DNA of 64,000 nucleotides, taken from contig CAJJDN010000048.1 in NCBI GenBank assembly GCA_905182985.1, positions 169,356 through 233,355 of the forward strand. The letters are read 5' to 3'. Below, one piece after another: positions 1 to 12,583 of this stretch (position 1 is the stretch's first letter; the number at the start of each line of letters is the position of its first letter). The DNA is from Paramecium sonneborni (taxonomy: Eukaryota; Ciliophora; Oligohymenophorea; Peniculida; Parameciidae). The translations under genes were made by a program, and so were the position numbers. Below the pieces are notes generated by a model. That model made no database searches, had not been told where the DNA came from, and worked only from the letters and a program-made list of their open reading frames with translations.

Positions 1-373
1 GTTGATAAGACACACTCAAAAATACTACTGAATCTAATAAAAATTTAATTTTATCAAAATGATAATATAATTCTAAACTTTGTATTAAAAATTTTAATAA
101 TACAAAAAATTGAAAAAATAAATTACTAATTTTGTGAGAAAATAAAAATGAAATTAAAAATAAATGTTTTAGTTATATATATATATTTAAAATATAAAGA
201 AGTGAAATATCTGAAGGTGGATTTTTGAATAATTAGAAATGTTTAGGTTTAGAAGAGAAGACTTATATTAAATGAATATAATTAATTAATATATATATGA
301 TATATGTTTAACATCTCTTTTTAAAAAGATTAAAAGGATTTTTAAATAATAAAAAAAATTTGTTTTATTAGAG
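1..373. other. AT-rich leader, no gene seen
   Basis: This stretch holds A/T runs and short TA repeats only. I see no open frame with protein-like composition on either strand. Its right end must carry the promoter and 5' UTR of the L14e gene that starts at 374. Confidence 0.6.
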
Positions 374-883
374 ATGGTAAGAACATCGATTAATTTTTCT
401 AGGTACTTACAAAGTTTGTTGAAGTTGGAAGAGTTGTCAAGATCAACTATGGTCCATAAGAAGGTAAATTGGCCACAATTGTTGAAATCTTGAATGATAA
501 GAGAGTCCTTATTGATGGACCAACTACAGGAGTTTAAAGATAAGTAATTCCAATTAGAAGATTGACACTTACCAAATTCAATCTTAAAGGTGCAACAAGA
601 GGAGCTAGAACTGGTGTCATTACCAAGGCAATAAAAAAGAATGACCCTATTGCTCAATATCAAAATACTCTTGCTGCCAAGAAAGTCGCCAAGAAAGCTT
701 TAAGAGCTAAATTAACAGATTTTGATAGATTTAGAGTTATGATTCTCAGAAAGAGAGTAATGCTATTATCAATAATAATAATAGAGAAGTGCACTCCTCA
801 GTACCTAACTTAAAGCTTTAAGAAAGAATAATGCTGGTGGAAAGCTAGCTGCTTAAGCTAAAGGAGGAAATAAGAAAAAATGA
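374..883 (+). CDS. RPL14: 60S ribosomal protein L14e
   Basis: Structural protein of the large cytosolic ribosomal subunit. The product is about 151 residues and begins MVLTKFVEVGRVVKINYGPQ. It then carries the family's glycine/KOW-type strand, the DGPTTGV segment and the RRLTLTKF segment, followed by a lysine/alanine-rich basic tail ending in a TGA at 881. Two introns are needed: 377-402 (26 nt), directly after the ATG so that exon 1 is only the start codon, and 757-784 (28 nt). Removing both gives one continuous frame in which TAA reads as glutamine (for example in GPQEGK). The next gene on the opposite strand ends 62 nt downstream. Family assignment is firm; the start is fixed by the splice that joins ATG to the conserved N terminus. 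Confidence 0.95.
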
Positions 884-944
884 AAAAGCTTAATATAAAA
901 TAAGTATATTAATCATGTGAAATACAAAATCAAAAGCTTTCCAT

Positions 945-2380
945 TCATTATATAACTGTTTAATTTTCTGTTTGTATATCTTAACTAATGCTTAAATCTT
1001 AACTTCTGCTAGTTGCAGAGCCTTATCTTTTAGTCTTTGACATTTGGCTCTTATAAATCTATGGTAAAATTAGTCTTTATGTTCCAGTAAAATTCTACTC
1101 ATATATTTATTCTTTAGTTAATTCTTCAGGTATTTTTTCAATATTTTTACGATAAACCCCTGTATTATCTGATCCATCATTTAATAACATTTATTTCTCT
1201 ATTTCATATTAACTCTTTCCTAATATTATTAATTAATCATATCCATCAGTCTTATCAATTGATAACATATGAGATTAATTGAATTAGCTTTTTTATTTTT
1301 CTATTTTTTTCATTAAATATTCTTCACTTCTAAAACTTTTAAATGGAAGAGAACTTTAATTCATTTCAGAATCTGAAGATTTTCTAAATCGACTGGAAAT
1401 TGTTAATTAACTGTTATCTGGTAGAAAATTTGGTTTTCTATAATATTCTATACCTCCCTTATGTCCACAAACTGATGATTCTTAAAAAGCATTAGGTAAA
1501 TCAGATCCCTAACTATTATTTATATAAAGTACCACTATAAAATCATATTTTCTTTCATTTTCAACAATAATTTATGTATCTTTTAATTTAATTAACATTT
1601 CATTTGATTAATCAGGTTTTCTTAAAGTCATTTACCAAACTCTTGGGCCAAATCTTTCATAATCTGTTTTAAGAGCATCAAAAGCTGCTGCAGCTTCTAA
1701 TCTAGTTCTATAATTTTCAGCTTATATTAATTAACAATCAGAAGGAAATCTACTTAATTTATTTGCTTATTAATAAGTGAAATCATTCCAATATTATTCA
1801 ATTTTAGTATGTTTATCCATGACTCTCTCTTATTTTGTAGCATTAGATCTCATAACAGGCTATAATTCTCTAATCTTAATTTTTATAATTACTTAAGTTT
1901 TCTTTTCTCTATCTCTTTATTTATTTCTATTCTATCTTATATCTTATCTAATTCTTCAAGTAATTAAGTTTTAGTTGTTAGTTAATCTCTTTTATCTTTT
2001 TTAAATTTTCCAGAACCTCCACCTTTTTATAAACTTCTTACATCACTCTTTGCCATAGATCTTTAATCTTAATCAATTCGAGTTTATGATTTTTATGGGA
2101 GTTATCTAAGATTAAATTCATCAAATTATGCTTATTTTTTACCATATTTTGTTTTAATGAACCAATCAGGTTTTCCTATAATAGAGTGTTTTATTATTTC
2201 ACCCTTTTCATTGTATTTTGGACCTTTATCAATATTGAATTCATCATTTATTTCTTAGAAAATATTTCTGTCACTCTAAGTTTAAGGTTCATTTATAGCT
2301 AAATTTCTAGCAACAAATAATTTTTGAATTCTTTTTAATTTATTTTCTTTTATTAATGTGGTCTCTATTTAAAGTGACAT
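945..2380 (-). CDS. Unrecognised conserved-looking protein, about 470 aa
   Basis: I do not recognise a family. The frame starts MSLQIETTLIKENK at 2380 and runs to TGA at 945-947. It has one 23-nt intron at 1870-1892, without which a TGA would interrupt the frame. The first 150 residues are charged and include a GKPDWFIKTKYGKK segment and a short coiled coil of E/K/L. The middle has a compact, globular-looking part (WNDFTYQQANKLSRFPSDC, then RFGPRVWQMTLRKPD). The last 200 residues are serine/glutamine-rich and probably disordered. There are no membrane segments or zinc pairs. This layout resembles many ciliary or cortical proteins of ciliates, but that is only an impression. It is convergent with the L14e gene. 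Confidence 0.75.
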
Positions 2381-3258
2381 TATTTATATTAATATTATAT
2401 TAAAATAGAAAACTTCATAAATTTTTATTTCCATTATTATTGCTAATAATTTCCCTTTATAGAAATATTGTAATTTAATATATTTGTTCTAATAAGACAA
2501 AAATCTCTATATGATTATGTGAATGAAATGTAAAGGTTCATGAAAAAATTTTATTTCATTGTAAAATCCTTCATTTTTGTGCCATATATGATATGAAAAT
2601 CATTTCCAACATACTTATATGCTAAAACGTTAAGAATGTAAAAGAACTTATCCTAAACTCTTTCTAGGTATGAAGAAAATAAAGTATTCACATAACCATT
2701 ATTATACATTATTGCTTAAGAATCTTTTATTTCAGATTCTCAAAACTTCCAAAAAAGTTAATTTAACTCTTTTATACTCGATAAAAATATAAAATCAAGT
2801 ATATTGCCTCATGAATATATAGATAATAAGCTCACTAAAACAAAACTTAAGTAATTATAAAAGTACTTTTTCATCTTCAAATAGATATGTGAATTTAATT
2901 ACCCTTCTATTTAATATGAATATTATATTTAAAATGCTATCAAATTTCTAGAAACTATTATAATTCTTCAATTCTCCCTTCTTTTTAAAAAAAATTAAAT
3001 TTATAGCTAAATTGTCATTTTTTATACATTTTAAAAATCCTTCTATTTCTATCATTTAACTTATGAATGAGATGTTTTGGAGTAAATTCAAAATAATAAT
3101 TTTGAGTATAAAAAAAAGTTAATAAACGGTTTAATTAATGAAGAATAAAATAAAATAAGTAACGCTGCTTATTCATAAGATACATATTTTTAATTAAATT
3201 ATATATTTTTGAATTAAATATGACTCTAAAATAAATATATGTTAATAGAATAATATTT
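2381..3258. other. 878-nt gap between two minus-strand genes
   Basis: No confident gene. On the minus strand one frame is open for roughly 110 codons (about 2400-2740, with protein-like text such as DKFFYILNVLAYKYVGNDF). It has a TGA just upstream and no splice that rescues it, and it runs on into the next gene without its own stop. It could be a decaying gene or chance openness, which is common when TGA is the only stop. Confidence 0.4.
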
Positions 3259-5657
3259 TCATTCAATTAAACGGATTTATTTAAGAAAATCTTCAACATA
3301 TTTAGAAGCTAAATAAGCTTGATCTTCAATTTCAGATCTTGTATTTAGTATAACTGTACTAAGATTCTTGTTAATTTCAAATTCAAAAAAGACTTAACAT
3401 TAGTGTGAGCCATAGAAATACATTTTTAAGACGTTTTCTTCTTCTCCTGCAGCAATATTATAGAGTCGATATTTTTTAAATAATTATTCCATAGCAGTTT
3501 CATTGGCGATATCATTTCGTACTAGCATTCTTGTAAAAGTAGCACTAGAATAAATAATAAATATTATTTACCCATCATTTAAATTGGTCCACATATTTTC
3601 AAAATAATCAGCATCGATTGAATAATTAATTATAAAGCTATCTACACTGAGATATACCTATTATTAAGGTTAATCTGAAATTTCAAGTAAATCATTATTT
3701 TAATTATAAGGTTATGATTATGTATTTTCAATAACATCGGAGGTTTAATCTTAAGTTGTATTTGTTTAGGTTTGTTATTATTCTTAATTAAGATCTTATA
3801 ATTCTTTATTTCTAAGATTATTGAAATAGTCAATGGGTTTAATGAATTTATTAACATTTTTCTCATATATTACAGATAAAGAATTGAATTCAAAAAGTAG
3901 AGCTTCTTTATTGATAATAGTTTCTTCTAGGAATTTATCAACTTTGATACTATATTGCCAAAGTTACTTGACTTCATTAGGATTTGAATGCAACGCTCTA
4001 TAATAGAATGCTGCTCTATCTTTTAAATCAATATCTTCATTTTCATTGTTAATTATTGAATAGAATAACTTGCCCAAAACTTAATGCATTTCTGGTGATC
4101 TAACAAAAAACACTTTTAAACAAGATGTTAGTAGAGTTTATTTTAATTCAACAGATTCTGATGCACCTATATATGTTTCTAAAATATAAGGAGCTAAAGG
4201 TATTTATGCTCCAAATTATCCTAAAATATAAATCAAGGCTATTTTTGAATTAGAATCTGTAATATTATCTGATTAAATGATTTCTAAACAATCTTTAATG
4301 TGTTTAGGATCCTTTCTCAAAATATCCTTAAAAACTAGTATTACTTCATTTGTGATGTAATCTTATAGAGTCACAAAAGAAGATAATTATTTGACTATTG
4401 CAGTAGCTAAATCAGGTAATCGAATAGCAATGGATCCTAAAGCTTAGATTGATTTTTTTGAAATCTCTTAATCAACATCAGTAACATATTCTCCTAATTC
4501 ATTAAGCATATCTCCTAAATTAAAATCACATGCTATTAATGATAAAATTTCAAGTTTTAATAATTTGATGTAAGTAGGTTCATCAACTCTACAATAAAAA
4601 GATTTGTAATCACTTGCAAATACAGAATTATATCCTTTGGATGCAATATATTTAATATGACACAATATAGTGTACATAATTTCAAAGTTACCTTCACTAA
4701 TAGAAGCTAAGGTTACTAATGGTAATTTGACTCTAGAAATAACTTACTCATAAATTTGAGGTTTATTTTTAGTAAAGTTCATAAATACTTTTATAACTCC
4801 TAAGACAATTGCAGAACAAGAATGTTTTAATCTCTCTTCTAATAAATTCATTATGTTAAACATTTCTTTATCATCTTTGGGAGAGTATTTAGCTAATTCA
4901 TCTAAAATAGTTGCCTATCCCCATTCATTAAATTCTTTCAATCTACCTAACAAATAATCAACCATTTTTTTTGATAATGCCATTCCACCTTCAGATGCTA
5001 AAATTTCATTTAATGCATGAATTGCATTTATTATAACTAGTGGATCATTATCACTTATCATTTTATATAATTAATCCTCTATATTGTTTAATTACTCTGG
5101 TTGCATATAAAATACTTTTACACATCCCATAATGGCTGTTTTTCTTACATATGCATCAATATCTGATAAAGCTTCTTTTATTGCTGGCATCAAATATTCT
5201 ATTGCACCACTAAATCTAAGAGAACATAAATTTCTTAATGCAAAACCTCGAATCTTTGGATCATTGTGTTTACAATCTTTTTAAAATGTACTTATAGCCA
5301 TAAATGCCATATCTTTATTCTATTCAGCATATGTTGTTAGATATAAATATATCATCTTTTTTTATACCAAATCATTTGTATATGATGCCATACACATTTC
5401 AGGAAATAATTTAGATACATCGATTCCTAATTTACTATTATATTATACCTAATGTCATATACGCAATCACCTTTTTTACTACTTCTCTTTTCTTTTTATC
5501 ATCCTTTTCATTTAAAGTATTCTTTACCAATCTATATTTAATTAATATATTGATACATTTTCAATTCATTTACTTCTCCTTTTCTGTTACCTTCGAAATA
5601 TTGTTATGGCTTATTTGCAGATCCATTCTCTGTATTTGTTGCATAATTCGAACGCAT
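3259..5657 (-). CDS. AP4B1: AP-4 complex beta-adaptin
   Basis: Large beta subunit of a clathrin-independent adaptor complex that sorts cargo at the trans-Golgi. The roughly 780-residue product starts MRSNYATNTENGS. It is a continuous adaptin HEAT/ARM solenoid: a KDCKHNDPKIRGFALRNLCS repeat, then LSDIDAYVRKTAIMGCVKV, then WGQATILDELAKYSP. The segment FYCRVDEPTYIKLLKLEILS is typical of AP-4 rather than AP-1/2 beta. A Q/N-rich hinge (around residue 590) precedes a compact ear-like C-terminal domain ending RLIE. Introns: 5532-5556 (25 nt), 5427-5448 (22 nt), and possibly a third stop-less 27-nt intron near 3545. Adaptin identity is very secure; assignment to AP-4 rests on residue patterns and should be confirmed by a tree. 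Confidence 0.9.
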
Positions 5658-5884
5658 ATTTAATTAATAAAACTTTAAAATTAATTAATCTATGATTCAC
5701 TCCATATTTTATAACAATTTCTTTTTTCTTTTTAATCTTTATCTTTGAAAAATGCTCTATCATAATAATAGTTCTATATTCAATAATACTTATATCAAAA
5801 AAACGATTAGTATTTTTACTTTTTATTATGAATAGATATAAAATATTATTTAAAATTAATACAATAATTAATTATATTTAGAAA

Positions 5885-7893
5885 TCAGTTTTTTTTGAGT
5901 ATATCATCAACTCTTTTAGAACGACAAAGTGCACATCCTAAAGCATTTTCTTATCCAGTAGGTTTATGATTAACACGTAATGGACATTTATCAGGACCAG
6001 GACAAGGTTTATTCATATTTGGATTTCTCCCACTATGACATGGTTCACAGTAATGAGTAGTTCCTCTTAAAAATATAAATTTAATTATACCCACAAAACC
6101 ATACAGCGACTGAACAACAAAATCGACATTTGAATTCAATATATTTAATACCATGTTTATTGCATTTAGCTTCAAATGAGATTGGACAACAACTAGAACA
6201 TATTAAATCTTCCTTATTGAATTAAGCTCTATCATTATTCTCAGCAGCTGCTTAACAATTTTTGATTCCTCCAAAATAAGGTTTTTTACATTTAAAACAT
6301 TCATAAAAACAAAATTTATCCATAGCAAATTCTTAAGGTTTTTAATAAAACTAACTTTTAGGATCTGTTAATTCTTTAGCTTATTTTAATCCTTCAATTT
6401 CTAATCTTTCTATACATAAATCCACCACTTATAATTTTAATTACTTTGCTAAATTTATTTTATTTTAAATTTCTTTATGTTTAACATCCAACCATTATTT
6501 ACATAATGGACATGTACAAAATTAAAACACAATTCTAGGCCCATTCCATTTAGCATCAAGTTTTTTCATTATACATTCTTCATGAAATATATGTCCACAT
6601 TCTGTTTTAATACATGGAGCACTTTTTAAAGCTTCAGTAAAACACATATTACAATAATCATCAGGATCTTATTTAGAACAACGTAAACATAAACATTCTT
6701 CACCTTAAACTCCATTACAGTTATGACCACAATTTAAAGTTTTCTGACATAATCTTTATATTCTTTTTTGACAATCTTCTTAATTACAAACTTTTCCATC
6801 ACAAGGAAAATCACATAATATACATTTATTTGCTTATTAATTATTTTTATGTTATTAACATGTCATTCCAATATGAAATGGAAAAGCATTGCATTATCTA
6901 CACTATTCTGTTTTACATTATTTACAAATAAATCTATTGTTAGCATAATTTATTAATGCTTCACCACTAATACTTTTACCTTATTAATCTTTAACTTATT
7001 CATTTGGATTACCTTTTTCAAAAGAAAATTAAGATTTACATTTTATACATTCAACAATATTTTAATTTTTAAGTGCTAATTTTTTATCTAAATCATTAAA
7101 TTTATCATCTCCAAGTATTTATTTTAATTCAAATTAAGTGATTCTAGCAATACATCCAATTTCCTAACACATAATTCTTCCATCATTTTCAATATATTTT
7201 TCTTATACCATACGTAAAATACATAATTTACACATAACATGTCCACACTATTCCACAAACCATAATCTTTCAAAATCTTAATTAAAAAAAAATGGTTTTC
7301 TACAACCTTCACATGCAATTTTTTAATCTTATTAAGTTAATTGTTTTGGTTGTTCTTCAATTAACATAGTTGGTTAATGAGCTGTATTATTATTTTAATA
7401 TCTCTCATCTTCAAAATGATTAGGTGAAAGAGGAGGTGTTGGAGGTAGTTGATTATTTTAATGTACATTTTCTTATTCAATGTTATTTTGCTATTTATCA
7501 CCAGAATTATTGTTTGTCTAAATTCTGAATGTAATTCCATTATTTTTTATTCCAGAATTGTTTAATTTAATTTTTGAATTGGATGTATATTTAGCATAAT
7601 GATCAAAATTTAGATCTTAAATAGTTGACATAGTTTATTTTTTAAAGCCACCTATGTTATATTTATAAATTTATACGTCTTTTTAAAATGTTTTCTATTC
7701 TTTCTACTTATAATTTTAGATCACATAAAAAAGTTACTAATTATTCAATTGGTACTTCATCAACATTTCCTCTTTTGTACATATTGCATAAAGGACTGTC
7801 AATATTAAATTGTTAACATAAATCTATATGCTTTATAATTTAATCTTCTTATTCTAATTCCATTCTAAAGGAACATGGACATTCAAAATACAT
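5885..7893 (-). CDS. RBR-like plus RING-Cys-relay (MYCBP2-type) E3 ubiquitin ligase
   Basis: About 652 residues, two 25-nt introns (7652-7676 and 6066-6090). The order is: a short C-x-C...H...C N-terminal knuckle (residues 5-28); a disordered P/N/Q linker; a RING-like cluster starting CEGC near 186; an IBR-like cluster (CKQC...CRQC...H...C near 315-337); further CxxC pairs; a C3HC4 RING (CNMCFTEAL...CGHIFH...CPLC, from about 405); a helical linker; and a tandem-cysteine domain with CRFCCSVAVWFC, GTTHYC and ENALGCALCRS at the end. The last 250 residues match the catalytic C terminus of PHR/MYCBP2 ligases, which pass ubiquitin through two cysteines to hydroxyl groups. The giant RCC1/PHR part of MYCBP2 is absent. 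The first ATG (7893) is preferred over one at 7631 because a perfect short intron links the exons. Confidence 0.88.
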
Positions 7894-8223
7894 ATTCTGA
7901 TATAATACTTATTAATTAAATTAAGAACTTATTGAATTTTTTAATAAATAAAATAGCTATAAATTATATACATTTTTTTGTCAGAATATGTGTATTTATT
8001 TTAAAAATCACATAATAATAAATTAGAATAGATTATAGTAGATTTTTGAACTTAAAAATATTAAATATTAGGAGGGAATCTCAAATTCAAATTTTGTAAT
8101 ATATAGATTATGTATCAGAAATATTTAAAGAGAGCTACGTTGATATGAAATTCATATTAATTAGTAATTTAAATTAAAAGATTTTTTGAAAATGTTATAT
8201 AATAATTTTCTGTATTAAAAATA
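7894..8223. other. 330-nt AT-rich gap
   Basis: Nothing gene-like. It separates the ligase start from the 3' end of the H3 gene and should contain the ligase promoter and the H3 3' UTR. Confidence 0.5.
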
Positions 8224-8646
<423 letters not shown>

Positions 8647-8768
8647 TTTTAATATTAAAAATATTACTCAAAAATTGGCACACAAAAATTATCAAAACTC
8701 TCATTTGATTGGTGGATTTGGGATATATTATTTTAATGAATTAAAACAATCAATACAATCCATTTGCT
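8647..8768. promoter_or_regulatory. Shared 122-nt intergenic promoter region
   Basis: Divergent starts (H3 on minus, OSCA-like channel on plus) leave only this segment for both promoters. I see no canonical TATA placement that can be defended in such AT-rich DNA. Confidence 0.5.
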
Positions 8769-10887
8769 ATGCCCCCTGATTTCAGTAATTACATTATTCA
8801 TTTATATTACTAGAATTAGTCTATGCTCATGCTAAAGCTAAACAAGTTGGATATCAAAATTAAAACTAATAAGAATATTGTCCTTGTTGCAATATGTCAA
8901 TAAATAAAATACCTATAGGATTATGTGAGGACATTATTAAGCTTTAATTTTTAGGTAATTCTAATTAGTTATCTCATTTATTTTAGGTGAGGGAATCCCT
9001 TTGTTCTTTTAATCAATCAAATTATATTCAATTCTATTACTACTAATCTTCGTTCTTGTTGGAATTTACAATATCATCACTACTTCTGACTTATGTTATA
9101 AAGAATATCATTTTAGTTTAATGGATACTGAAAAAAACCAACAATAAGGATGTTATCATTTTGTAGGAGTAGCATATACTGTCAATAAAACAGAAACATA
9201 ATTAACTATTTAAGCTGTCTTGGCATTTTTAGGAACATTCTTTGTAACAGCAGGTCTTTTCTTTATCAAAAGGTTTTAATAAAAAAATCTTCATTTCTCT
9301 ATAAATAGCTCCCCTAGTGATTTTACTTTATTATTAAGAAATTATCCTTATAATCATGAAAAATAGTAGATTGAATAATACTTTCAGTACAATTTTAATG
9401 TTAATCCATCATCAATTGTTAAAATTATACGTCCTTTAAATATTTAAGACTATATGAATGACAAGAAAAAAAAAAATGAAAAGTTATAAGAATAATAAAA
9501 GATTTATGCCTTGATGACTCGTCCTGAAGAAGTCAGAGAAAAAAGTAGCATTTTAAATTAAATTATGCTTGATATCTAAGTATTGGATAAATAAATTTCT
9601 CTCTATGAGTAATAAATCACTCTTAATAATTTATATTAAAGAACTGATTACGTTTTAGTAACATTATAAGATGAAAGTGAAGTTGATAAAATTATAGAAA
9701 AATCCAAATAAAATAAATGGTATGAAGTAATAATGGATTATTTTGGATGTTGTGATCAAATGCTCAATTATTTTAGTTCTGATACCCAGAAATGGAAATT
9801 TATAAATGGGTAAAGAGTATATATCAGAAGAGCACCAGAACCTTTAGATATAATATGGGAAAATTTTAATACAAGTCATTCTGAAAAAAGATGTAAGAGG
9901 TTGTTGGCTTTAAGTTTAAATTTTTTTGTTGTAATTATTGGAGCTTCAATAGTTTATGGGATTTCATATACTCAAAATCAAACAAAAAGTAGTAATTCAT
10001 TCTATGTGAAATATGTATTGTCAGGTTTATGTGCTTTGGCTATTTTGATTATTAATTAAATTTTGGAAATGCTTATAAAAATTACATCAAAGTATGAGAA
10101 ACATACAACTTATACAAATGAAACTAGAAGTGTAATGGTCACTTAAACAATAATGCAATTCATAAATACTGCTTTAGTACCTTTTGGATTGTTTATATTT
10201 ACTGATTTTGATTAGAATAATTTAGCTGTTAGTCTATTTTTTATATTTTTAGGCAATTTATTAATTTTGCCAATCTTAGAAATATTGGATCCATTATATG
10301 TTTTAAAGTTAATAAAGTAGAATTAATTATTAAAGGAATAAGATAAAAGATAGATTATACTCACATAACAACAAACACATGAATTATTTGAAGGACCAGA
10401 TTATAGAATAGCAGATAAATATTCATCTATTTACAAGAGTATTTTGATGAGTATGTTTTATGTTTGCATTTTTCCTTATGGAATGATGATGTAAGTGTTG
10501 TCTTTATTTTTATATTTTTGGGCGTGCAAATATACATTATTAAGAAGATGTTCTTATCCTCCAACAATAAATAGAAATTTAAATGATTCTACTCTTCAAT
10601 TACTGGGAATATCACCAATTTTAATATCAGCTGGATCAGCATGTTATTAGTTTGTTCTAATTAACACTTATAGTAATATGATTTTGCATACAATAAATAT
10701 GATATTATCTTGTTTTTGTGCAGGAGCATATTTATATTTTAAATTTGATTCGAAAGTGACTCAAACAGATTCTGCTGTATATTTAAACTACTATGAAGAG
10801 AAAATGAAATTTTAAACAGATTATGAGTAATGCAATCCTGTAACGATGAAACAAGCTTAATTTTAATAGGAATACAAATTATAATGA
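8769..10887 (+). CDS. OSCA/TMEM63 (CSC1-like) mechanosensitive channel
   Basis: Membrane cation channel family gated by membrane tension or osmotic stress. After removal of introns 8785-8813 (29 nt) and 8955-8986 (32 nt) the product has about 685 residues. Visible parts: an N-terminal CPCC pair, two early membrane spans, a long charged cytosolic loop, and the family signature region RRAPEPLDIIWENF at the start of the pore domain. At least seven more hydrophobic spans follow, ending in a short charged tail. TGA at 10885. The 3' part from 10270 onward is repeated exactly after the N at 11427; the copy here is the complete one. Channel function is a family inference. Confidence 0.9.
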
Positions 10888-11426
10888 GTTTATATTGATG
10901 CTATTGGTAGTTTAAATTGTTTTTTATAAATTATTTATATATATCTTTTTAAAGAATATCTGATACAAATATAAAAAAAAACAAAGTGAAAATATGAATG
11001 AACATGCAATCCATTATATATATTATTCATTTTATCATTTAGCAAATATCTCTTTGAGCTTTTCTCTAACTGTTCCTTCCATTTCTAGATCCTTTAGATA
11101 TACCAACTGCCAAAAAGCATTGATCCATGAATCTTCAGCTTAATATCTTTAACATGGATCATTAAATAATTCAATACATGTGTAGATACACAATACACAT
11201 GTCATACATTCAAACCCAAAACAACAACACATAAATATACAAAATATGCCCTTCCAAACTGCCGAGACAGTTGCATCAAAAACTTAGAATAAATAAATGA
11301 ACCAATTTACCATCTATACATATTTAACATCCTCTAACACAATTATTCAAAAAGCCATAATAACTGAACCACCAACAACAAGTACAAATAGCACACAACC
11401 ATCTCATAGTAGATTTTTCAACCATC
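10270..11426. repeat. Left copy of 1157-nt exact direct repeat
   Basis: Begins CCAATCTTAGAAATATTGG and ends ACCATC next to the single N at 11427. The same 1157 nt recurs at 11428-12584. Identity looks complete by eye. The copies abut one ambiguous base, which points to unmerged overlapping contig ends rather than a biological tandem duplication. Confidence 0.95.
11035..11425 (-). CDS. Duplicate copy of the small Cys-rich protein gene
   Basis: Identical to the gene at 12193-12583 because it lies in the left copy of the 1157-nt repeat. It has the same 28-nt intron and the same stop. Most likely it is the same locus shown twice, so it should not be counted as a second gene until the join is resolved. 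Confidence 0.6.
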
Positions 11427-11427
11427 N

Positions 11428-12045
11428 CCAATCTTAGAAATATTGGATCCATTATATGTTTTAAAGTTAATAAAGTAGAATTAATTATTAAAGGAATAAG
11501 ATAAAAGATAGATTATACTCACATAACAACAAACACATGAATTATTTGAAGGACCAGATTATAGAATAGCAGATAAATATTCATCTATTTACAAGAGTAT
11601 TTTGATGAGTATGTTTTATGTTTGCATTTTTCCTTATGGAATGATGATGTAAGTGTTGTCTTTATTTTTATATTTTTGGGCGTGCAAATATACATTATTA
11701 AGAAGATGTTCTTATCCTCCAACAATAAATAGAAATTTAAATGATTCTACTCTTCAATTACTGGGAATATCACCAATTTTAATATCAGCTGGATCAGCAT
11801 GTTATTAGTTTGTTCTAATTAACACTTATAGTAATATGATTTTGCATACAATAAATATGATATTATCTTGTTTTTGTGCAGGAGCATATTTATATTTTAA
11901 ATTTGATTCGAAAGTGACTCAAACAGATTCTGCTGTATATTTAAACTACTATGAAGAGAAAATGAAATTTTAAACAGATTATGAGTAATGCAATCCTGTA
12001 ACGATGAAACAAGCTTAATTTTAATAGGAATACAAATTATAATGA
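11428..12045 (+). pseudogene. Repeated 3' fragment of the OSCA-like gene
   Basis: This repeats the last 206 codons of the channel gene with no start and no promoter. It is exact, with no decay, so it is best read as an assembly duplicate and not a true pseudogene. Confidence 0.8.
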
Positions 12046-12192
12046 GTTTATATTGATGCTATTGGTAGTTTAAATTGTTTTTTATAAATTATTTATATAT
12101 ATCTTTTTAAAGAATATCTGATACAAATATAAAAAAAAACAAAGTGAAAATATGAATGAACATGCAATCCATTATATATATTATTCATTTTA

Positions 12193-12583
12193 TCATTTAG
12201 CAAATATCTCTTTGAGCTTTTCTCTAACTGTTCCTTCCATTTCTAGATCCTTTAGATATACCAACTGCCAAAAAGCATTGATCCATGAATCTTCAGCTTA
12301 ATATCTTTAACATGGATCATTAAATAATTCAATACATGTGTAGATACACAATACACATGTCATACATTCAAACCCAAAACAACAACACATAAATATACAA
12401 AATATGCCCTTCCAAACTGCCGAGACAGTTGCATCAAAAACTTAGAATAAATAAATGAACCAATTTACCATCTATACATATTTAACATCCTCTAACACAA
12501 TTATTCAAAAAGCCATAATAACTGAACCACCAACAACAAGTACAAATAGCACACAACCATCTCATAGTAGATTTTTCAACCAT
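12193..12583 (-). CDS. Small cysteine-rich protein, 120 aa
   Basis: Unknown family. It starts MVEKSTMRWLCAICTCCWW; a 28-nt intron follows the DG codon pair, and the rest reads FDATVSAVWKGIFCIFMCCC and onward to REKLKEIFAK. About a dozen cysteines are clustered with tryptophan and aromatic residues in two hydrophobic stretches, which suggests membrane association, possibly palmitoylated or metal-binding. The C-terminal 35 residues are charged and helical. It starts 220 nt from the RING gene on the other strand. The exon sum is in frame and TGA is the first stop. Confidence 0.7.

Noticed and set aside
2400..2740. Separate minus-strand gene between the unknown protein and AP-4 beta
   Set aside because: Open about 110 codons but interrupted by a TGA upstream with no usable splice, no stop before the next gene, and composition close to background. 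Left as a note only.
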